The translations under genes were made by a program, and so were the position numbers. Shown piece by piece: positions 51,901-59,800 of a DNA stretch of 64,000 bases. The notes beneath the pieces were generated by a model. It was not told where the DNA came from. It ran no database searches and was given only the letters and a program-made list of their open reading frames with translations. The DNA lies in the NCBI RefSeq assembly GCF_910592395.1, contig NC_088312.1, positions 7,934,001-7,998,000 of the forward strand, in the 5' to 3' direction. Positions within the stretch are counted from its first letter, which is position 1, and every line of letters begins with the position of its first letter. Origin of the DNA: Lineus longissimus. Its lineage: Eukaryota; Nemertea; Pilidiophora; Heteronemertea; Lineidae.

Positions 51901-54900
51901 GCACATGTGTTGTTAGCATTTGAAGCATTAGAAGCAGCTGAATCAATTTGGCTATCACTATCATAGTCAATAAGATTGGTATAATCTAAAGTATACAAAT
52001 GGTAAGGACTATCCCGCCGATTCATTATGTTAGACTGTAGAGGTGCGCTACTTGTTTCCTCTAAATCTAAGCTAGGTAGTGTTGAATTGAACTTCTTACC
52101 CTCTCGGTCACTTAGATCGGACTCCTCCTCCTTGATGCTACTGAGGCTTCCTTGAGTAGTGTCTGTCTCTGAATCACTGCTGTCTTGGGAAAGCAACAAG
52201 CTTCTAGCACGCATGATATTAACTACTGCCCTCTTAAATACAGTACTTCTGTCACCTTTTGGGGTATGTACAGGTGGGGGCTTTTTGTGATTTTTACGCT
52301 TCTTGACCTTCACCTTCGCGTGGGGATCATTCAAATGACCTTTGTTGTGATTGCCAGCAGAATGACCTTCAGGTAACAGAAGCTGCCTGTCAGTGCCAAC
52401 TGGGCCTTTGCGCTTCCTGACCTTCACCTTTGCTTGGGGATCATTAGAATGACCTTGAAGTATGTTGTTATTGTTAGCTAAAAGGCCTTCAGGTAATAGA
52501 AGTTGACAGTCACCAGTGTCAAGGTCAAAAGCCTGATCATCCATGTCAGTGTCTTTAGTGAGAATAATCTTAGGGGTTGGAAGAATGTTAGTATTAAGCT
52601 GCGTAGGCGCGTCTTGGTTAACTTTGTCTTTACAGTAGACGAAGGAAGCATTCCCAACATAGACACTGAACTCGTGACTCTCTTGTAATTCATCCTCGGA
52701 TGATTCTGATGGGTATTCTTGGTTGTAATAATTGAGTGTATAGTCATCCTCGAGGTACTCATCCGAACCTGAATCTGGTTTTTTAAAAAGAGAATTGTGA
52801 TTAATGTAAAAAAGGGCACACGGGGAGGGGGCATGGGTTACTCAGGGTTGAATAAGTCCTGACATGGAGCGTTTCCTTCCTGCTGCTACTACTGGAAACA
52901 GAACTCCTGAATAGAAAACAAGACTAGGTGGAGATTTATTTGGCAATATATTTGGTGCATTGACATTGGTTATGAGTCCATTTACTAATAGTGATATCAT
53001 GCAGCAAGCTAGGCTACAAGACTGATGATTTGCATCAACTTGTCAAATCTGAACCAAGCTTAGCTGAAAGAATGATGTGATTTGTCCAATTTAGGGAGAA
53101 AGATATTTGATAATATTTTTAATATTTCTAAGATCAGCAAGGTTTAGATGCGGAACGATTGGTCCCAGAGTGATTCCAGCCCCTCCAAGCAGACCAGTGT
53201 CCACAGAGCTGGTCTCCATGCCTCAATAGCAAACATCATCAATTACCTTCTCTGCTTGATCAGCCTCCCCTTTGAATAATATTCTCAATTACAAGCTTGA
53301 TATATAACCCGATCAAGCGATTTTGTGTTTGCATGTCAGCCATGTGACATTTGACCTACTAGAACCATCCATCTTATTCAATAAATGATTCATTATCTTG
53401 GACCAAAGTGCTGGGTGTTCAGTTTTGGCTAAACAAGGAGGTAAATAATGCCTTCTTGTGGCATTTTGGACATTCACAAAGACACAGGGCTTGCTTTCAA
53501 GTTTGGGCGTTTGGTAAATGTTCCCTCAGGAATTGTACAAGGACTTTCTTAATGCAACTGTCAATGCTTGTATTGTACACACCCTCCTCTAGGGTACAAT
53601 GTTCTTACGACAAGACCCTCAAGTTGTGTGGTAAACCTATAACATTCAATCATGAAGATGCCAACCATCACTTTCTTGACCAGATATTTTGGGAACCGCA
53701 AGAGAGCCGCCAATTTGTGCCTTGAGGTTCATTAGGTACAGAGATCCTTTTGTTGAGCTATCTTTAGCAGCATCATTACCCGAGGACAAAGCAGCCTTCA
53801 CCGTTGATTGCACAAGAAAGGCTCCAATTCGGTGGCCATAATAGGAAAAGGAGGACATGTGACAGCACTTTTGCTTGATGAGATTAGGAAAGCAACAATG
53901 AAGAGTAGATCACAACCAACTGAGAAGAGAAAGGAGATGGTCAGCGTAGAACCTACTCTGTGTTTAAGCCATTCAACAGCTCATGTTTAAGGGCATATAT
54001 GAAAGTACCTTAGAACCATTTTTTGGTTCCCTTCAGAGGTAGAAAGACAGCTTTGGTAGACGACCAGATGTTCGACTGTATAGCCCTGTCCCATTGTTGT
54101 TTCGTCAGCAAAGATAACAACCATTACCAATGGAAATGCGAGTTTGGATATCATTGCTACAACATTGAACTTCCTAAAATCTGATGCAAGCAACACTCTG
54201 ATTGGGTGCATTTCATTTTGTGTCTTGTAATTCAGTCAATGAGCGGCAATGTCTCAGGTTTTTTAACCGCTGATTTTCCCCAAGATGAGGAAGTCAGTAG
54301 TCATTAGGAAAGTAATGGCAGGTGAAACCATCGCAGCTGGCACTGAATGGAGAGGTCGGAAGTAACTTTGATAGACTGGTACAACCCTGCTCTGTCTAGG
54401 GTATCAATTACTTCAAACCAATCAGTACAATGACATCAGTGGCAGATCTAGAACACCAACAAAGTAAGAGAATAGTTTTGACTTTTTTTGTCCGAGCAAT
54501 TTGTCATTTGCACCTTTGATCTGAAGGCAACCAAGAGATTCATTAAGCAGTTAATTAATTTGATAATAGATTCATTCATCGGAAAACACATCAATTAGCG
54601 GATGTTGATCAAAGACAGTTCAATAACTTCATGCAGTGTAACAATCAATCATCGATGTGATAATGGTGAGAATCAGTGTTTTATCTATCAACAGTTAAAG
54701 GCATATCATACTCATCATCATCATCATCATCACAGGGTCGATCTATTGCTGAGACTGCCTGTGACCCATGGAAGCACGGTAAGCGGAAGGTTGTTGAGGC
54801 TCTGCCATGCCACTCGGTACATTGAACTGGCCTGAAATAGCCAATGCAGCACAGACCCAGCCTCCTTGCTTTCCACAAAAAGGGCCAGGTTGTTCAAAGC

Positions 54901-56898
54901 TTTGGGTATAAACGAGGTCAAGTTGACCTTGACATGATACAAATACACCATTGCAAATTACTCTTCTTGAACAACCGAAACCTGGGTGATGTGAAGATGG
55001 AGGAGGCATATTGTCTACCATCACACCACACTGAATTTAAAGCTTCTAACAAGAGTTGCCCTTTATAAAGTACACTACCATGTTTTCTTTATTGAATTTT
55101 ACAAATAAAAGAGACTAAGGCTTTTAATGCAACAGTTGTTCATATCTGATAGGTCACTGTCCCTGAAGGCTTATATTGATGCATCAAACTTTAACAGAAT
55201 CAATGCCAGCGAACAGGGAACTGATCATTGATAGGATTTCATATAGAATACCAATAAAATTACTAATCGCTATAGTTCTGTAAGTGCAATGATCATCCCC
55301 CACACTTGGAGAGATAATGACTTATATGCCATTAGGAATACAAAGTACAGCTACGCCCAAGAGGGATTTTAGTCGTTGTGACTAAACGTTTATCAATCTT
55401 CAATCTAGAGTGGACACATACAGAAGAAGACAAAGAAAAAACACATTGAGAGAGCATCCCGAAGAGTCATTACCAATTTGCCGGAATCGAAACTAACCAT
55501 TTTCCTTACCAGATTCAACTCCATCACACGGTTTTCCCGGGGAAGAATCTGGTTCTGCTGCTGGCTCTGCTGGGTTTTTAGAATCGCTTTTGTCTTCAAA
55601 AGCGGGGAAGATGGAACGAATCAAAGATGCCATGTTGAAAATTTGGGAATTTTAGATCAGAAACTTGTTCATTGTGACATATACTGAGCACCAATACATA
55701 GGCCTATGAAGGTTCATGGATGGCGGTATCCACTTCAAAAAATCAATATCTTATTATATTTCAATGATCAGAGTTGCGAAAATGAAACACATGTTCAAAG
55801 CACAATAACAAGAATTTCAATTGTTGTTCAACGAATTTTGTGTCAACCCGGATCGAGACACCTGTGCATCTGATTCATATTATGCACACCTGTTTTTGAC
55901 CAAGTTGAATTAGAAATGAAATTATTTTCAATTTGAACTGAACTTGCAAAGGTAAATGAGTGCAACATATTCAGATTAATTCAAAACTTGAGGCTTCAGC
56001 AGGTTTTATTGTGAAATGCTTTCAAGTGTACTCATCACCTCACTGGGATCTGTAAACTGTAAATTGATATTTTCTGGAAGTAGTAAAATTCGCATTAGAG
56101 AGTGTTCGATTACAAGACATTTTTTTACAAGATGATTCTGCCATCAGCAAGTCCCCAATGTTACGTTATATCGGCAATGTTCAACTCATAAAAGTGACGG
56201 CAAATCAAGAATTAACTCAAAGGAAGATACCATACTCACTACATGCTGTCGAAATGAGCAAAGACTTTCAAAATAAGATTTTAGATTTGAGGAAGAAAAA
56301 AGATTCTTACCGCTAGATGACCGCGCGTGACCGCCACCACTCGGTGATGGTGTCCGGTCCCCTGGTCGATGCTTCGACATCCGGTGAAATTTAACTTTGG
56401 TAAGATCTTCCACGTCAAATTCATCCTGCGACGACGCCATACTTCCAGGTCCCACATTTTTCCGCGTACGTGGAATATTCTTGAGATCTAAATGTCGGTC
56501 TATAGGTTTATTACCTCGCGGTGAGTAATCTGGAGAACGTTGTTGTTGTTGTTGTTGTTGAGTGTATTCAGGAGTCCGGCTACCAGATTTTTTCTGTTTC
56601 CCACTCGGAATCAAATCGGGCATTTCTGGCAATTCCTCGTCACTATCACTACTTTCTGACCGGTGCCGAGACCGTGCCTTTTGTACCCTAATCTCGCCAT
56701 TTTGTTGCCCAGCATTTGTTGAGCCAGGCACACGAAAGTTCACTAAGTCACTGAACAAGCCACGGGATGATTCGGATTCTTTTATGTTGGTGTCACCTGT
56801 CGAGCCGCCATCTTGGCTTGATAAATGGGAGCGCTGCGAAATTGGTGATCCGTCACTAGAAAGGGCCTCTCGGAGGTCGTCGGCTGCTGATTTGTTCT
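12853..56898 (-). CDS. btsz/SYTL: Synaptotagmin-like protein (Slp / bitesize family), whole visible coding extent
   Basis: Thirteen coding exons on the minus strand join with matching phases. In transcript order they are 56898-56311, 55633-55510 (alternative first), 52768-47156, 45837-45680, 40612-40409, 32818-31784 (alternative first), 29043-28984, 24351-24271, 17452-17268, 16911-16809, 16482-16321, 14125-13932, 13651-13443 and 12989-12853, where the last two complete C2B. From the Met at 55633, skipping 32818-31784, the sum is 7,230 nt or 2,409 aa. From the Met at 32818 it is about 721 aa. Slp proteins tether vesicles or cortical actin to PIP2-rich plasma membrane through their two C2 domains; fly bitesize organises moesin and actin at apical junctions. 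The family assignment comes from the C2 tandem. Orthology to bitesize, which also has long and short isoforms, is inferred. The true 5' end is probably to the right of the window. Confidence 0.85.
13443..13651 (-). CDS. btsz/SYTL: Slp-family protein: C2B core with polybasic strand
   Basis: The exon completes a split Gly codon and reads YLLPNKNRNSKQKTPTIKK, NCNPKWNHVLKFDDVS, LEDLPMKCLELTVWDHDR, ISSNQFLGGTRLNMGP, then donor GTGAGT. The lysine-rich strand matches the PIP2-binding surface of Slp C2B domains. Loop 3 keeps two Asp (WDHD) but has Asn at the fifth ligand position (SSN), so Ca2+ binding is probably weak or absent, as in several Slp proteins. A 61-residue open frame overlapping this exon in another frame is a shadow. 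Confidence 0.92.
13932..14125 (-). CDS. btsz/SYTL: Slp-family protein: start of C2B
   Basis: The exon follows a TTTTTCAG acceptor and is in frame 0: KQPSMSFLSYKGDLIVAMKF, VPPEAM, then SKGELHCCVKEARNLTAVRA and NGHSDPFVKG up to the GTGAGC donor. G-E-L-x-x-x-V-K-E-A-x-N-L is the typical Slp C2B opening. The loop-1 site has only the SDPF Asp; the first ligand position is not Asp, which adds to the view that this C2B acts by Ca2+-independent lipid binding. The C2A to C2B linker is short. Confidence 0.92.
14126..16320 (-). other. Intron between C2A and C2B of the Slp-family gene
   Basis: About 2.2 kb starting with donor GTAGGT at the end of C2A and ending in TTTTTCAG. Apart from the dispersed repeat near its end, I see nothing recognisable; the open frames are short and AT-rich. 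Confidence 0.7.
14179..14345 (+). repeat. Dispersed repeat, copy 2, inside a C2 intron
   Basis: Second copy of the family at 10488-10670 in the same orientation, ending with TTTTCAGCAAATTTGTATGCA. It sits just upstream (in transcript sense) of the C2B exon acceptor. Diverged and non-coding. Confidence 0.5.
16321..16482 (-). CDS. btsz/SYTL: Slp-family protein: end of C2A
   Basis: Fifty-four codons in frame 0 from a CCTTCCAG acceptor: YTLCKSELESRTLWISVWHN, DTFGRNAFLGEVLMPMDY, then EFQDPTPEWHQLQER before the GTAGGT donor. L-E-x-R-T-L-x-x-S-V-W-H is the signature of Slp C2A. The loop-3 Ca2+ ligands are degenerate: His and Asn stand where canonical C2 domains have Asp. The exon is symmetrical (phase 0-0). 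Confidence 0.93.
16518..16600. mobile_element. Pogo/Tigger-style MITE fragment
   Basis: CAGTAAAACCTCTCTATTAA at the left is answered on the other strand by GACCTCTTTTATCAGGACAC at the right, in the manner of pogo-like inverted repeats. A TATA stretch precedes the left end. A related end occurs at 20118. The superfamily label is from memory of end sequences and is tentative. Confidence 0.4.
16809..16911 (-). CDS. btsz/SYTL: Slp-family protein: C2A polybasic strand
   Basis: One base completes the Pro codon of TDP, then YVKVYLLPDKTRTGKRKSKV and KKNTINPQFEEQIR up to the GTAAGC donor. The run of Lys and Arg is the PIP2-binding patch of Slp C2A. Acceptor TCTGATTCAG. The 103-nt length gives phase 2 to 0, agreeing with both neighbours. 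Confidence 0.93.
16912..17267 (-). other. Intron within C2A
   Basis: A 356-nt phase-2 intron, GTGAGTG to GATTCAG, splitting the Asp-Pro-Tyr motif of C2A loop 1. Nothing else recognisable inside. The preceding 326-nt intron (16483-16808) carries the pogo-like fragment. Confidence 0.75.
17268..17452 (-). CDS. btsz/SYTL: Slp-family protein: start of C2A
   Basis: After TTCCAG the frame reads GSKESITSYYSDAGEGLYGM, then IPVEGEIQFGLDYNYKTG, TFIIILRQCRDLSLADPK, KKRTDP and the GTGAGTG donor. S-x-Y-S-x-A-G followed by G-E-I-x-F-x-L-x-Y is the conserved entry to Slp C2A. Loop 1 carries two Asp separated by one residue more than the canonical spacing, with a Lys-rich insertion, resembling vertebrate Slp C2A domains that do not depend on Ca2+. 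Confidence 0.93.
19954..20118. mobile_element. Pogo/Tigger-style MITE, about 165 bp
   Basis: Begins CAGTGTAAACCTAGGATACA and ends with the reverse complement of CAGAAGAACCTTCCTATTAA, which closely resembles the end at 16518. No open frame of note. Target duplication not clear. Confidence 0.4.
21305..22190. mobile_element. Inverted-end DNA element, about 890 bp, with (AAT)n
   Basis: Left end GTGGTCACACTGGGG and right end, reverse-complemented, GTGTTCACACTGGATGCG share a GTG-TCACACTGG core; subterminal CGAATTGAATTCGAATT-like motifs recur at both ends. The interior is GC-rich at 21690-21890 with a 97-residue minus-strand open frame starting MLDHFHLPAMPIAKVRVKEE, possibly a leftover of a transposase-gene exon. 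Near 21986 a 16-bp palindrome CCTCCCATATGGGAGG precedes an (AAT)n run (22007-22029), which may be a separate insertion. Family not identified. Confidence 0.55.
23005..23060. repeat. Minisatellite, three near-perfect 20-bp copies
   Basis: The unit CCTAGAATGCAACGTACAAA is repeated about three times, preceded by more diverged copies of the type GAGAAGCAACAT from 22950. Intronic simple repeat. Confidence 0.7.
24271..24351 (-). CDS. btsz/SYTL: Slp-family protein: acidic linker exon before C2A
   Basis: Eighty-one nt, phase 0-0, TTTGCAG acceptor and GTGAGT donor. It encodes GPKDDDEDIDELVKSHRSTS then SLLTPHG, leading directly into the C2A entry exon. The acidic start and Ser/Thr tail look like a flexible, phosphorylatable linker. 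No domain is recognised. Confidence 0.85.
24779..25221. repeat. Left terminal repeat of the composite element
   Basis: 443-bp unit with perfect 13-bp inverted ends. Outer flank ATGG; inner flank TATTTAC shares nothing with the outer flank. Confidence 0.85.
25771..26213. repeat. Right terminal repeat of the composite element
   Basis: Second, apparently identical 443-bp unit. Inner flank CTTCATT, outer flank ATGGAGTG, the latter beginning with the same four bases as the left outer flank. Confidence 0.85.
28380..29190. repeat. Degenerate minisatellite (unit about 165 bp) overlapping a coding exon donor
   Basis: Blocks of the form TTTTCACCAACATAACACAA, ATCATGT, CACCAACAAAGCTAGACACC, GGTCTCTACCTT and AAAAGGAATACAGTGATGTA recur in order, with units starting near 28499, 28765 and 28927 and shorter ones near 28670 and 28709. 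A run of about 15 C followed by (CA)n lies at 28739-28763. The donor of the 28984-29043 exon, GTAGAGACC in transcript sense, falls inside one GGTCTCTACCTT block. Confidence 0.6.
28984..29043 (-). CDS. btsz/SYTL: Slp-family protein: 20-residue linker exon
   Basis: Sixty nt, phase 0-0, acceptor TTTTCTTGCAG and donor AAG|GTAGAG. It encodes HDPFLNRRHELAPLSPDRKK. Being symmetrical it could be skipped without a frameshift. The Leu-Ser-Pro site and basic end suggest a regulated linker. The call is supported by splice sites and by phase agreement with both alternative 5' parts and with the next linker exon. Confidence 0.8.
29044..31783 (-). other. 2.7-kb intron after the MGNEES exon
   Basis: Phase-0 intron from GTATGATC to TTGCAG. 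A joined acceptor-donor GCAG|GTAAAG is visible at 29185/29186. Otherwise no recognised feature; a plus-strand open frame near 30282 is unsupported. Confidence 0.6.
31784..32818 (-). CDS. btsz/SYTL: Slp-family protein: alternative first exon with myristoylation-type N-terminus (345 codons)
   Basis: Starts ATGGGGAATGAAGAGTC (MGNEES) in a good context (AAAAATGG). An in-frame TGA lies one codon before the Met, at 32822-32824, so this is a genuine 5' coding exon. Gly2 with Ser6 fits the N-myristoylation consensus. The N-terminal third is acidic; residues 150-345 are Ser/Arg/Lys-rich, with RRSRHSSDLSDASHSS, an RVSF motif at residues 242-245, and a very basic end (MRCRMRSIMLKKPMENPK). The exon ends AAG|GTATGA in phase 0, matching the 20-residue linker exon. 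With the downstream exons it predicts a 721-aa isoform lacking the giant exon. No known domain is recognised. Confidence 0.85.
32819..40408 (-). other. Intron, and likely internal promoter region for the MGNEES isoform
   Basis: About 7.6 kb between the Glu/Lys exon donor GTAAAT and the MGNEES exon. For the long isoform the intron runs on to 29044. The promoter of the short isoform should lie in the part just right of 32818, but no TATA or initiator can be assigned with confidence. No other exon with agreeing phase was found. A GAG|GTAGGT donor with a CCTTTTCAG acceptor near 35026-35040 would define a 13-nt exon that breaks the frame. Confidence 0.5.
40409..40612 (-). CDS. btsz/SYTL: Slp-family protein: Glu/Lys-rich exon
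   Basis: Sixty-eight codons, phase 0-0, donor GAG|GTAAAT. Begins DTEGPESDHNSDSERNKEEN and ends AEEDEKTKEEKKDE. About two thirds of the residues are Asp, Glu, Lys or Asn, with a block EEESDEEEQKEV. Such charged exons form flexible or single-helix linkers. The acceptor (CTTCCAAAG) has a weak pyrimidine tract, so the exon may be alternatively used. Phase agrees with the exon at 45680 and with the 60-nt linker exon. Confidence 0.75.
41197..41271 (-). CDS. btsz/SYTL: Possible 75-nt cassette exon of the Slp-family gene
   Basis: Twenty-five open codons, KHSYDSDVTKYEPRKDVNKD then SSNGE, end GAG|GTGTGT and begin after ATACAAGAG. The phase is 0-0, which fits between NE at 45680 and DTEG at 40612, and the composition resembles the neighbouring exons. 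The acceptor is weak. Without transcript data it remains a candidate. Confidence 0.35.
42876..43284. mobile_element. MITE with repeated CRCTTACACCAC ends, about 409 bp
   Basis: Left end AGCTGCGCTTACACCACG and right end, reverse-complemented, AGCCGCACTTACACCACC form inverted termini. The motif GC(G/A)CTTACACCA recurs in both orientations inside (near 42909, 43040 and 43194), like subterminal transposase-binding repeats. GC- and CpG-rich relative to the intron, with no coding capacity. Target duplication not clear. Confidence 0.65.
45680..45837 (-). CDS. btsz/SYTL: Slp-family protein: Ser-rich exon after the giant exon
   Basis: Acceptor ATCTTGCAG, donor GAG|GTAAGA. The first two bases complete a Glu codon begun by the giant exon, then 52 codons: ISHPESGYSSSLSTSQPKSQ, ETDSSGHNHLQKRLSDAS, GVSVPSIEVTHPNE. 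Disordered and phosphosite-rich, no domain seen. The phase match at both sides (1 to 0) supports the join. Confidence 0.85.
45838..47155 (-). other. 1.3-kb intron after the giant exon
   Basis: Phase-1 intron from GTATGTGTG to TTGCAG. No recognised content; the minus-strand open frames at 45732 and 46807 are unsupported. Confidence 0.65.
47156..52768 (-). CDS. btsz/SYTL: Slp-family protein: giant 5.6-kb exon, acidic disordered region with two internal repeat families
   Basis: An uninterrupted reading frame of 5,613 nt (1,870 full codons plus split codons) from acceptor CAGATTCAG|GT to donor CTAG|GTATG. The in-frame Met at 52544 is internal; the frame is open 74 codons further up to the acceptor. 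The start is GSDEYLEDDYTLNYYNQEYP. Features in order: a two-copy 38-residue repeat with basic AKVKVRKRK / AKVKVKKRK (about 52297-52520); three helix-plus-WPVFPE units, the third degenerate (51379-50821); five KFVIRAxSPV-type units (50295-49588); and very acidic tracts around 48180-48310. Most of it looks disordered and rich in Ser-Pro and Ser/Thr-Asp/Glu sites. Long central exons are known in bitesize and SYTL2 genes, but I recognise no named domain. Confidence 0.9.
52297..52520 (-). repeat. In-frame tandem duplication, two copies of 114 bp
   Basis: Two copies of a 38-codon unit offset by 114 bp. Each has QLLLPEG, an Asn/His-rich middle, NDPxAKVKV and a KRK cluster. It lies near the start of the giant exon. 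The basic clusters could serve nuclear localisation or bind phosphoinositides. Confidence 0.75.
52769..55509 (-). other. 2.7-kb intron upstream of the giant exon
   Basis: Phase-1 intron from GTAAGG to AGATTCAG. A short (TCA)n microsatellite lies near 54710-54733. Open frames at 53408-53725 and 54743-55024 are unrecognised and lack splice support. Confidence 0.6.
55510..55633 (-). CDS. btsz/SYTL: Slp-family protein: alternative first coding exon (MASLIRSIFPAF)
   Basis: ATG in an excellent context (AACATGG) with an in-frame TAA seven codons upstream, so it is a true start. Forty-one codons, MASLIRSIFPAFEDKSDSKN and PAEPAAEPDSSPGKPCDG, then VESG split at the GTAAGG donor. The phase-1 end joins exactly to the giant exon to give VES-G-SDEYLEDD. 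The hydrophobic start is short, too short for a membrane helix, and could be an amphipathic membrane-binding helix. No Rab-binding Slp homology domain is present in this isoform. Confidence 0.8.
56311..56898 (-). CDS. btsz/SYTL: Slp-family protein: upstream Ser/Arg and polyQ exon
   Basis: Acceptor GTCTCTTTCCAG, donor AGCG|GTAAGA, 588 nt, phase 2 to 1, so it joins the giant exon as an alternative to the MASLIRS exon. It reads NKSAADDLREALSSDGSPIS at the start, then LFSDLVNFRVPGSTNAG, ARSRHRSESSDSDEELPEMP, a seven-Gln tract from a CAA repeat, and ends SKHRPGDRTPSPSGGG. It has no Met start of its own that explains the frame, so at least one more exon lies further right, probably beyond the window. 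No known domain. Confidence 0.8.
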
Positions 56899-59800
56899 CT
56901 GGAAAGAGACCAAGATTGAATACTAATTAAGACAATGTAAGGCTTTTTGGACATACACAACTTATCTGATCACTGGCTGCCCTATCTGACAACAATTTTA
57001 GTTCATCAGCACTTGGCCGCAGCCTCTCTAGACATAACATCAGCCGCGGGGAAACATTACTTTCATCCAAATACTATAGATGGCGATACAGCATTGCTAT
57101 CTATACTGTTTGACACAGAAGGACAAAAACAGGCTTCCTCAGTGAAAGGGTTAATCACTGAACATAGGAAAATATCAGTAAGCAATCTGATACTCAAATT
57201 GTTGAAATTGACATTTAACTTGGAAGGCCTCGGGCACTTTTTAGGTAAACTTCAATATCTCAAGATCAAGATTTTCCACTAACAGCATTCGTTCTTTTCC
57301 TGTGATGAACATTTCTCAGTTTCATTTTATTGTTTCAGATTCTTTTCTTGGAAGCGTGCATTACAGGAATTTCGAGCAGCCCTAAGGCAAATCTATATAA
57401 ACTTCACATCATTGGGGGTATCAAAAGAGGAATTTCATCTTGTTCATTCAAAGTTCCAATAACAGGTGAACCATCTAACCTTCAGAATGCGATTTAAAGC
57501 AACTTTGAAGCGACAGCCTTACCAAATATGATGACATCGCATCAACAGTTTCACCAGAAATTGCATTATGATAGAGTGTCCTATAGCAAGCTTATGTAAT
57601 TCCCACAATCATTGACTATTACAGTTGATATCACATATTTGAAAAATATTCCGGTACTGCGATGCACAATATAACTATTGGAGTAATCGTCAAGATGGCT
57701 TGGAATCAACTGATAATGTTGTATCAACAGCAATTACGCCATTGCAGAGCACCAATTACGTAGCATATTAGCTGCAAATGCCAGCATTGGGACAAAGATG
57801 TCATAGAATGTCGGCACTCGGGTGATGAAGAAAGCATAGGTCAAAGTTTAAAGGTGTTTTCTGCACAGATTAGTTGAAAATCAAGAATATTGGTGATAGT
57901 GGATCGGATTTCTCAGATGGTGATGCAATTGAATGACTAAACATTCTTGTAAGACAAAATGCATACTGCCTAGGCTTATGGGTTGCATTCAATGCCACGA
58001 AATTTTGAAGATGCTCGTTCTGCTGTTAGACTAACTACTGAAATTATAGGAATTCAGGAACGGGCAAGTTCAGGTGCTCAATCTGCATAAGCCAACACAG
58101 ACTGACCAACCATTACTGGGAGCCATTCTTAGGTTTGCCACAATTGTCCACTATCTCGCTAATGAGACAACTGGAAGAGGCAGAACCTTGAAGGAGATAG
58201 GCCGTTCGCATTTGATGGTAGGTCAGGGAAATGGAAACACACAATACCGTTGTGCAGTTACCTTCCATGCAACTTAGCTGAATATTGGTATAAATCATAT
58301 TTTGTATATCTGACAACACAACGGGATTGTTGAAATTTATTATTCTGTACATATCTACAAAATTTGATTTCTTCAAATTAAATTACAAATTTCAAAATTG
58401 CATAGCTTTAATGGGTACCTTGATTGACAATAAATCACCAATTAATCAGTGTTATTGACCGAGTTGTCTAAAATCAGATGAGCTTCACTTCACTTATCCA
58501 TTTTAATAGAGCAATTCATCAAGGTTTATGTGGTTATCTCCAGGGTAGCACTTAGAATTGGGAGATCTGAATGAAGGTAGCTCCAATGTTTAGGAAACTG
58601 GTGGGCGAGACAGTTCTTTGCTCATAATCCAATAATGTTTTGAAATCGCTGTTGCTGCAGTTGAATAACAAAGTGTGTTCTACTTGGACTGTACACCCGA
58701 AATATTCGCAGCAATCTGCTTTCACGGTTTTGTGAAATTGCTACTTTGGCCAAGGCCATTCAATTTAGCATTTTGACAACCTCACAGTAGTAATTTCAAA
58801 TAGATTCTCCTTTTGGCTGCCATTCAGTTTCACTGGGGTCAAGTGTAAATTTACCGTTATGGAGACCAAGGGTTATTCAAACTTAATACTTATGGGTAGA
58901 CACAAACAGCAACTCTGTTGCCTAGAGTCGAGCAATCTTCAGCCCCACTGCCCAAAGCGGCTGTCCCCAACATTCGCACCTTCCAATCAACGCAATGAAA
59001 CTCCGCTCTCATAACCAGTCTGCCGCCGGCATTGATTTATGGCTTATTGGCCAATCTGCTCCGACCAAAAGATATAAATCGATCGCAGGGATTTTATTAC
59101 ATTTTGAGTACAACACCTATCCATCAGCGGTTTCTTTGTGTGTTCTCATGTGGGTCTCCATCTTTGATGATCGACTTTGCTGGTCATAAAGACTGGAGTA
59201 ATAGTATACGACTGGCTCAGACCAGAATCATGTGAGGTATAACCATGGGCATGAGAAAATATTGTAGAGCTTAATAGCCCCTCTTTTTTACACAAGGTCA
59301 AAATGCTACTCAGCTTACAACTGCACATGCCAAAAGGCCTAAAAGCAAGTAAACTTACAAAGCCTATGATAACAAAAACTAGTCTATTCTTCTAAACTAT
59401 CGTATTGTAAACTTGTTAGTCTTTCCGCAAACTATTGCAATATCTTACAAGGCTAAATTTCAATATCGGCATGACTACCAGCTGTTATTTTCGTTGCCTT
59501 CTACTTATACTCACCAATTTTCTCAGAATATTTTATCAGACATTTGCAACAATCACCAGCAGTTTGACTACCACAGGTACAGTAACCTAAAATTTTCAAA
59601 ATTGTAGAAATTACACGATGCTATAGAGGGCAGGTAAGTATGCAAATTTGTTCTCATTGTTGCATCGATTATCAAAGCATCCAAGACGGCTGTATTTCTT
59701 GCTTTTCAGCTGCATTAACCTCCATACACTTCGCTTTTGACATGAAAGAGTGAATCTAAATTAACACAACTAAACCAAGATATACATGTTATGCAAAATC

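Noticed and set aside
53408-53858. Open frames on both strands in the intron before the giant exon
   Set aside because: They overlap antisense, have no recognisable family and no matching splice sites.
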